Source: M3 sp964637445
Lineage (GTDB): Bacteria > Bacteroidota > Bacteroidia > Bacteroidales > Muribaculaceae
Length of the DNA stretch: 7,053 nt
Direction: 5' to 3'
Assembly (NCBI GenBank): GCA_964637445.1
Contig: CAZWWS010000083.1
Coordinates: forward strand, 1-7,053
In this document: in pieces, positions 4,701 to 7,053 of the stretch
How the letters are laid out: every line of letters starts with the position of its first letter
How positions within the stretch are numbered: the first letter of the stretch is position 1
The notes under the pieces: generated by a model
The model's input: the letters and a program-made list of their open reading frames with translations, nothing else
Told to the model about the DNA's origin: nothing
Database searches by the model: none
Translations under genes and position numbers: made by a program

Positions 4701-6344
4701 ATGAAATTAAGAGTAAGGCATATTATCGCATTGATGATGGTGGTGGCTTGTTGCTCGGGATGCTTCAACGCCGGCAAACAAATCGACATAGCCGAAAGGT
4801 TGCTTGAAGAGCAGCCAGACTCGGCGATGCGGATACTCGACAGCTTTACCGTCGACGATATATTTTTTAATGACGACAAGGCTCGGTATGCATTACTCTA
4901 CGCCGAAGCCCAAGATAAAAATTTTATCAACGAGACCTCCGACTCGCTTATCAGAATAGCCGTAGACCTATATAATATCGATGGAACGCCACAGCAACTA
5001 TTTATGTCGCTCTACTATTGGGGGCGCATACAATATAATGCAGGCAACTACTATACCGCGTTGGCTACATTCACTGAAGCCGAGCAACTTGTGCCACATA
5101 TCGACAACCATCGCATGATAGGGCTGCTCTATTCGCAGATTGGAGATATTTATTCTCTATATCTCGATTATGCGAAGAGCCTACAAGCATTCAAAAAAGC
5201 CTATACTCATTATGATAAAGCAGATTTACCTCGACATCGCAACTATGCACTTATAGATTTAGGCATATCATATAAGGGACTTAAACATTCTGACAGTTGT
5301 AATATTGTACTGAAAAAAGCTCTTAATAATGCAGTCGGAATCGACGATTCTTCGCAAGTAAGAGTTGCCGGTGGGACATTAATTGTTTCCAATATTGAAA
5401 ACAAAGATTATAAAAGCGCAATACACATATTTGAGCAGATAAAAGAATACGACTTATTGCGACATCCCAGATCGGGATTTTTAGGGTGTTTAGCTTTGCT
5501 ATTTAGTCATTGCGGAGATTCAATCAAAAGCAATGAATATATCAATCGTGCATTAAATATTGCTGAGACAAAAGAAGATACTATACATATTTACTATATT
5601 AAATCAGAAATATCGGAATATCAATGCAATTATAAAAATGCTTATTATGAATTACAAAAAGGGCATAACATCGAGACGGCATTAGTTCTAAAAAAATTGG
5701 AACAACCGGTGCTTACTGCTCAACGAGATTTTCTATCATCAGAGTTAGAACTCAAAAAGCGAGATCTACAGCGCAGTCGCACACTATATATAGTTTCGAC
5801 TTTGCTTTTTATTGCCATTTCGGTTATTGTGATTATTCTGCTATATCGTCGCTATCGTCGAAACCGCGAGCGACTCAATGAATATGCCGAAATCGTGGCA
5901 GAACTGCAAGAATCGCTACAAAGTCAACAAGGAAAATCGGAATTGATACAAGAATTGTTCAGCAATAAATACTCCATCATTAATAATCTCGGTGGACTTT
6001 TTGCCGACCTCGACGACACAAAGCAATTAGGAAAGCAGATGGTGAGTGAGGTAAAATCAATGATTGAAAAATTTGGCAAGGATAAAGCATTGCGAGAACT
6101 GAATGCTCTTATCGATAAATATTGCAACAATGCCATAACACTACTACACCAAGAAATGCCACAGCTGAGCAATGTGGAATACCGCCAAATCAGCTACCAC
6201 TACGCCGGATTTTCGGTAAAACTAATCGGGCTGATCATGAATGAAAATACCATGACCATCTACAAGCGCCGCGACCGAATAAAGGAGAAAATCGACACCT
6301 CGACACCACTTCACAAGGAACTTTTTCTATCTCTATTCAAATAA
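4701..6344 (+). CDS. Membrane-anchored TPR sensor protein with C-terminal HTH-like domain
   Basis: The start chosen is ATG 4701 (547 aa). The in-frame GTG 4683 adds six residues but sits at or before the predicted transcription start. The N-terminus is a signal peptide with a lipobox-like end (VVAC, Cys17; an alternative CSGC gives Cys21). Helical TPR-type repeats fill about residues 30-330, for example 100-130 (YWGRIQYNAGNYYTALATFTEA), 140-174 and 182-211. A coiled coil leads into one transmembrane helix at ~362-382, then a basic stop-transfer stretch RRYRRNRER and a second coiled coil (~385-420). The last ~60 residues (YRQISYHYAGFSVKLIGLIM, then MTIYKRRDRIKEKI) resemble the LuxR-like helix-turn-helix found in Bacteroidales TPR regulators. 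The layout implies a periplasmic sensor and a cytoplasmic DNA-binding end in one chain. It is not a typical DUF6377 protein, whose N-terminal signature I do not see. Its signal and targets are unknown; the nearest candidate target is the secreted-protein gene downstream. Confidence 0.8.
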   Translation: MKLRVRHIIALMMVVACCSGCFNAGKQIDIAERLLEEQPDSAMRILDSFTVDDIFFNDDKARYALLYAEAQDKNFINETSDSLIRIAVDLYNIDGTPQQLFMSLYYWGRIQYNAGNYYTALATFTEAEQLVPHIDNHRMIGLLYSQIGDIYSLYLDYAKSLQAFKKAYTHYDKADLPRHRNYALIDLGISYKGLKHSDSCNIVLKKALNNAVGIDDSSQVRVAGGTLIVSNIENKDYKSAIHIFEQIKEYDLLRHPRSGFLGCLALLFSHCGDSIKSNEYINRALNIAETKEDTIHIYYIKSEISEYQCNYKNAYYELQKGHNIETALVLKKLEQPVLTAQRDFLSSELELKKRDLQRSRTLYIVSTLLFIAISVIVIILLYRRYRRNRERLNEYAEIVAELQESLQSQQGKSELIQELFSNKYSIINNLGGLFADLDDTKQLGKQMVSEVKSMIEKFGKDKALRELNALIDKYCNNAITLLHQEMPQLSNVEYRQISYHYAGFSVKLIGLIMNENTMTIYKRRDRIKEKIDTSTPLHKELFLSLFK

Positions 6345-6366
6345 TACATTATAAATCAACACATTA

Positions 6367-6374
6367 CCCCCCCC
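6367..6374 (+). repeat. C8 homopolymer tract
   Basis: Eight consecutive C lie in the otherwise A/T-rich region 23 bases after the TPR regulator's stop codon. Such tracts slip during replication, but this one is outside any visible coding frame and far from the next promoter, so an effect on expression is doubtful. Confidence 0.6.
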
Positions 6375-6397
6375 ATTGACAGGCACAAGCTAAAACA

Positions 6398-6412
6398 CGC
6401 TGAAAATCAGCG
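6398..6412 (+). other. Perfect 6-bp hairpin downstream of the TPR gene
   Basis: CGCTGA and TCAGCG pair perfectly around AAA. No T run follows (CATTACGCCC), so it is not a standard terminator. It could be a 3'-end stabilising structure or, together with the palindrome at 6423, a factor-dependent transcript end. Confidence 0.4.
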
Positions 6413-6422
6413 CATTACGCCC

Positions 6423-6448
6423 GTGTCTAAAAATCAATTTTTAGACAC
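6423..6448. promoter_or_regulatory. Perfect 12-bp palindrome with TTAGACA half-sites (candidate operator)
   Basis: GTGTCTAAAAAT (6423-6434) is followed by CA and then by its exact reverse complement (6437-6448). The centre is roughly 115 bases upstream of the predicted transcription start of the small secreted protein gene. It lacks a following T tract, so an RNA terminator role is weak. A dimeric regulator site is the natural reading, possibly for the TPR regulator next door. The core TTAGACA recurs as TGTCTAA at 6489-6495 and as TTAGACA at 6938-6944. Confidence 0.55.
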
Positions 6449-6492
6449 ACCTTAAACGACTAACCTACAGCTAATTACGACCGCATTTGTCT

Positions 6493-6513
6493 AATTTTTC
6501 GTACCTAAAAATT
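6493..6513. promoter_or_regulatory. AATTTTT-N7-AAAAATT dyad abutting a promoter
   Basis: AATTTTT (6493-6499) and AAAAATT (6507-6513) form a perfect interrupted dyad with a 7-base spacer. It overlaps the start of the candidate -33 element at 6512-6515 and the TGTCTAA motif at 6489-6495. Its position next to the -33 element is where an activator often binds. Because it is pure A/T, chance is a real alternative. Confidence 0.4.
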
Positions 6514-6545
6514 TGCATTTACGCTGTTTTTTACCACTAATTTTG
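6512..6545 (+). promoter_or_regulatory. Promoter of the small secreted protein gene
   Basis: TAATTTTG at 6538-6545 is an exact TAnnTTTG -7 element. TTTG at 6512-6515 is an exact -33 element, but the spacer is 22 bases, slightly longer than the usual 19-21, which fits a promoter that needs an activator. Transcription would start near 6551, about 24 bases before the ATG at 6575. Confidence 0.65.
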
Positions 6546-6574
6546 CGTTCATAAATTCTTAACCAAACGAAATT

Positions 6575-6928
6575 ATGAACAGAGTGATTCTTTTAATTAT
6601 TACGGTAATTCTTGCTTCGAATATTACAATTTTAAGCAGAACCGAAACAACCATCACTATTAGTAATGGGAGCAGTGACATCAGACCGCGCTCGCTCGTA
6701 GAACTGCCATTTGAGTATTCCTACCAAAATGGATATGTATATATAACGTTCACTGAGAATATCGGTCAAGCCAAAGTATCGGTTATAAACTTTTCGACCG
6801 GAGAAACCCTAACAAAGAGTGGCAATACTGCATCTCGCTACTGGATATTACCGGTATCAACGTCAGGCAGCGGCTACTTTATCGAGGTAACGACAACCTC
6901 CGGCGACTACTACACAGCCGAACTATAA
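6575..6928 (+). CDS. Small secreted DUF3244-like protein
   Basis: A 117-residue protein starting at ATG 6575 behind an A-rich, Shine-Dalgarno-free leader (CCAAACGAAATT) typical of Bacteroidota. Residues ~1-20 (NRVILLIITVILASNITIL) form a hydrophobic signal peptide without a lipobox cysteine. The rest is predicted beta-rich. Features are PRSLVELPFEYSY (38-50), YVYITFTENIGQAKVSVINF (54-73), the turn STGETL (74-79), then YWILPVS and GYFIEVTTTSGDYYTAEL at the end. This pattern (short Ig-like beta sandwich with a GYFIEV...YY tail) matches the DUF3244 family of small Bacteroidales exported proteins, whose function is not known. It follows the TPR-HTH regulator after 230 bases with its own promoter and dyads, so the two may form a regulator-target pair. 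Family assignment is by recognition of the pattern, not a search. Confidence 0.75.
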   Translation: MNRVILLIITVILASNITILSRTETTITISNGSSDIRPRSLVELPFEYSYQNGYVYITFTENIGQAKVSVINFSTGETLTKSGNTASRYWILPVSTSGSGYFIEVTTTSGDYYTAEL

Positions 6929-6930
6929 AA

Positions 6931-6960
6931 TGGAAAATTAGACATAGAAAATATAGACAT
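6931..6960 (+). repeat. Two imperfect 15-base direct repeats
   Basis: Two adjacent copies, TGGAAAATTAGACAT and AGAAAATATAGACAT, agree at 12 of 15 positions and fill the start of the gap after the small secreted protein gene. Each contains TAGACAT, related to the half-site of the palindrome at 6423. A role in regulator binding is possible but not shown. Confidence 0.4.
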
Positions 6961-6961
6961 C

Positions 6962-7053
6962 ATGATGCCGGGGCATTATGCAAGCGTAATGCCCCAAATG
7001 GAACCCGACCGAATCGGGCGCAAAGCCGAAATGCGTCAATGTAGGCAACAATT
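6962..7053 (+). CDS. Possible start of an ORF running off the window
   Basis: From ATG 6962 (or ATG 6965) the frame stays open to the end of the window, about 30 codons beginning MMPGHYASVMPQMEPDRIGR. No promoter of the TAnnTTTG form lies between 6929 and 6962, there is no ribosome site, and two strong hairpins lie inside the first codons. The open frame may therefore be chance in an intergenic region. I do not recognise the sequence. Confidence 0.2.
   Translation, partial: MMPGHYASVMPQMEPDRIGRKAEMRQCRQQ
6970..6995 (+). other. Perfect 9-bp GC-capped hairpin
   Basis: GGGGCATTA (6970-6978) pairs with TAATGCCCC (6987-6995) around eight bases, and T6979-G6986 can add a wobble. It starts 42 bases after the small secreted protein's stop. 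The next bases are AAATGG, so there is no U tract for intrinsic termination on this strand, and none on the other. It may protect the 3' end of the transcript or belong to a repeated element. Confidence 0.5.
7004..7018 (+). other. Second hairpin, 5-bp CCCGA/TCGGG
   Basis: CCCGA (7004-7008) and TCGGG (7014-7018) pair around CCGAA, eight bases after the preceding hairpin. The pair of GC-rich hairpins in tandem in a gap is a layout seen in REP-like elements, but one copy cannot show that. Confidence 0.35.

Noticed and set aside
6423..6448. The palindrome as an invertible-promoter repeat
   Set aside because: DNA invertases need two inverted repeats separated by a promoter-sized segment; here the arms are two bases apart and there is no recombinase gene.
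6412..6992. GCATTACGC (6412-6420) and its reverse complement (6984-6992) flanking the secreted-protein gene
   Set aside because: A 9-base match between two several-hundred-base regions is about what chance gives; no mobile-element signs.
1..7053. CRISPR arrays, tRNA or rRNA genes, insertion sequences
   Set aside because: No regularly spaced repeats, cloverleaf or rRNA-like segments, transposase ORFs or terminal inverted repeats were seen on either strand.

Overview
The window looks like a chromosomal segment from a Bacteroidales bacterium (Bacteroides/Prevotella/Muribaculaceae-like). Four things suggest this: promoters of the Bacteroidota form TAnnTTTG at 490, 4671 and 6538; genes that mostly lack Shine-Dalgarno sequences; a DAHP synthase/chorismate mutase fusion of the type known from Prevotella; and a TPR-transmembrane-HTH regulator beside a small DUF3244-like secreted protein. 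I cannot name the species.

Layout, all on the + strand. Positions 2-385 are the 3' end of an unrecognised gene. Positions 386-677 are a non-coding regulatory leader. Positions 678-4590 are a four-gene operon for phenylalanine and tyrosine synthesis: pheA (prephenate dehydratase), a PLP aminotransferase, DAHP synthase fused to chorismate mutase, and tyrA (prephenate dehydrogenase). The gaps are 9, 20 and 14 bases. A terminator at 4615-4651 closes the operon and abuts the promoter of a membrane-anchored TPR regulator (4701-6344). A 229-base intergenic region with several dyads and a promoter leads to a small secreted protein (6575-6928). The last 125 bases hold two hairpins and possibly the start of another ORF.

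The most striking element is the operon leader. A promoter at 467-497 is followed by a 24-codon peptide (519-593) with a strong Shine-Dalgarno. Residues 4-14 of the peptide are FYAYYFSYYFY, three Phe and six Tyr in eleven. Its last codons form the 5' arm (573-587) of a 15-pair antiterminator with 618-632. The 3' arm overlaps an intrinsic terminator (626-651) ending in six T, 26 bases before pheA. This is a complete classical transcription attenuator that should sense charged tRNA-Phe and tRNA-Tyr together.

How the genes work together: DAHP synthase starts the shikimate pathway and its chorismate mutase domain makes prephenate. PheA and TyrA split prephenate to phenylpyruvate and 4-hydroxyphenylpyruvate, and the aminotransferase can finish both amino acids. 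The attenuator would raise the whole set when Phe or Tyr is short, while the ACT domain of PheA and the mutase domain of the fusion can provide feedback at the enzyme level. The downstream regulator and DUF3244-like protein look like a separate surface-sensing or secreted module.
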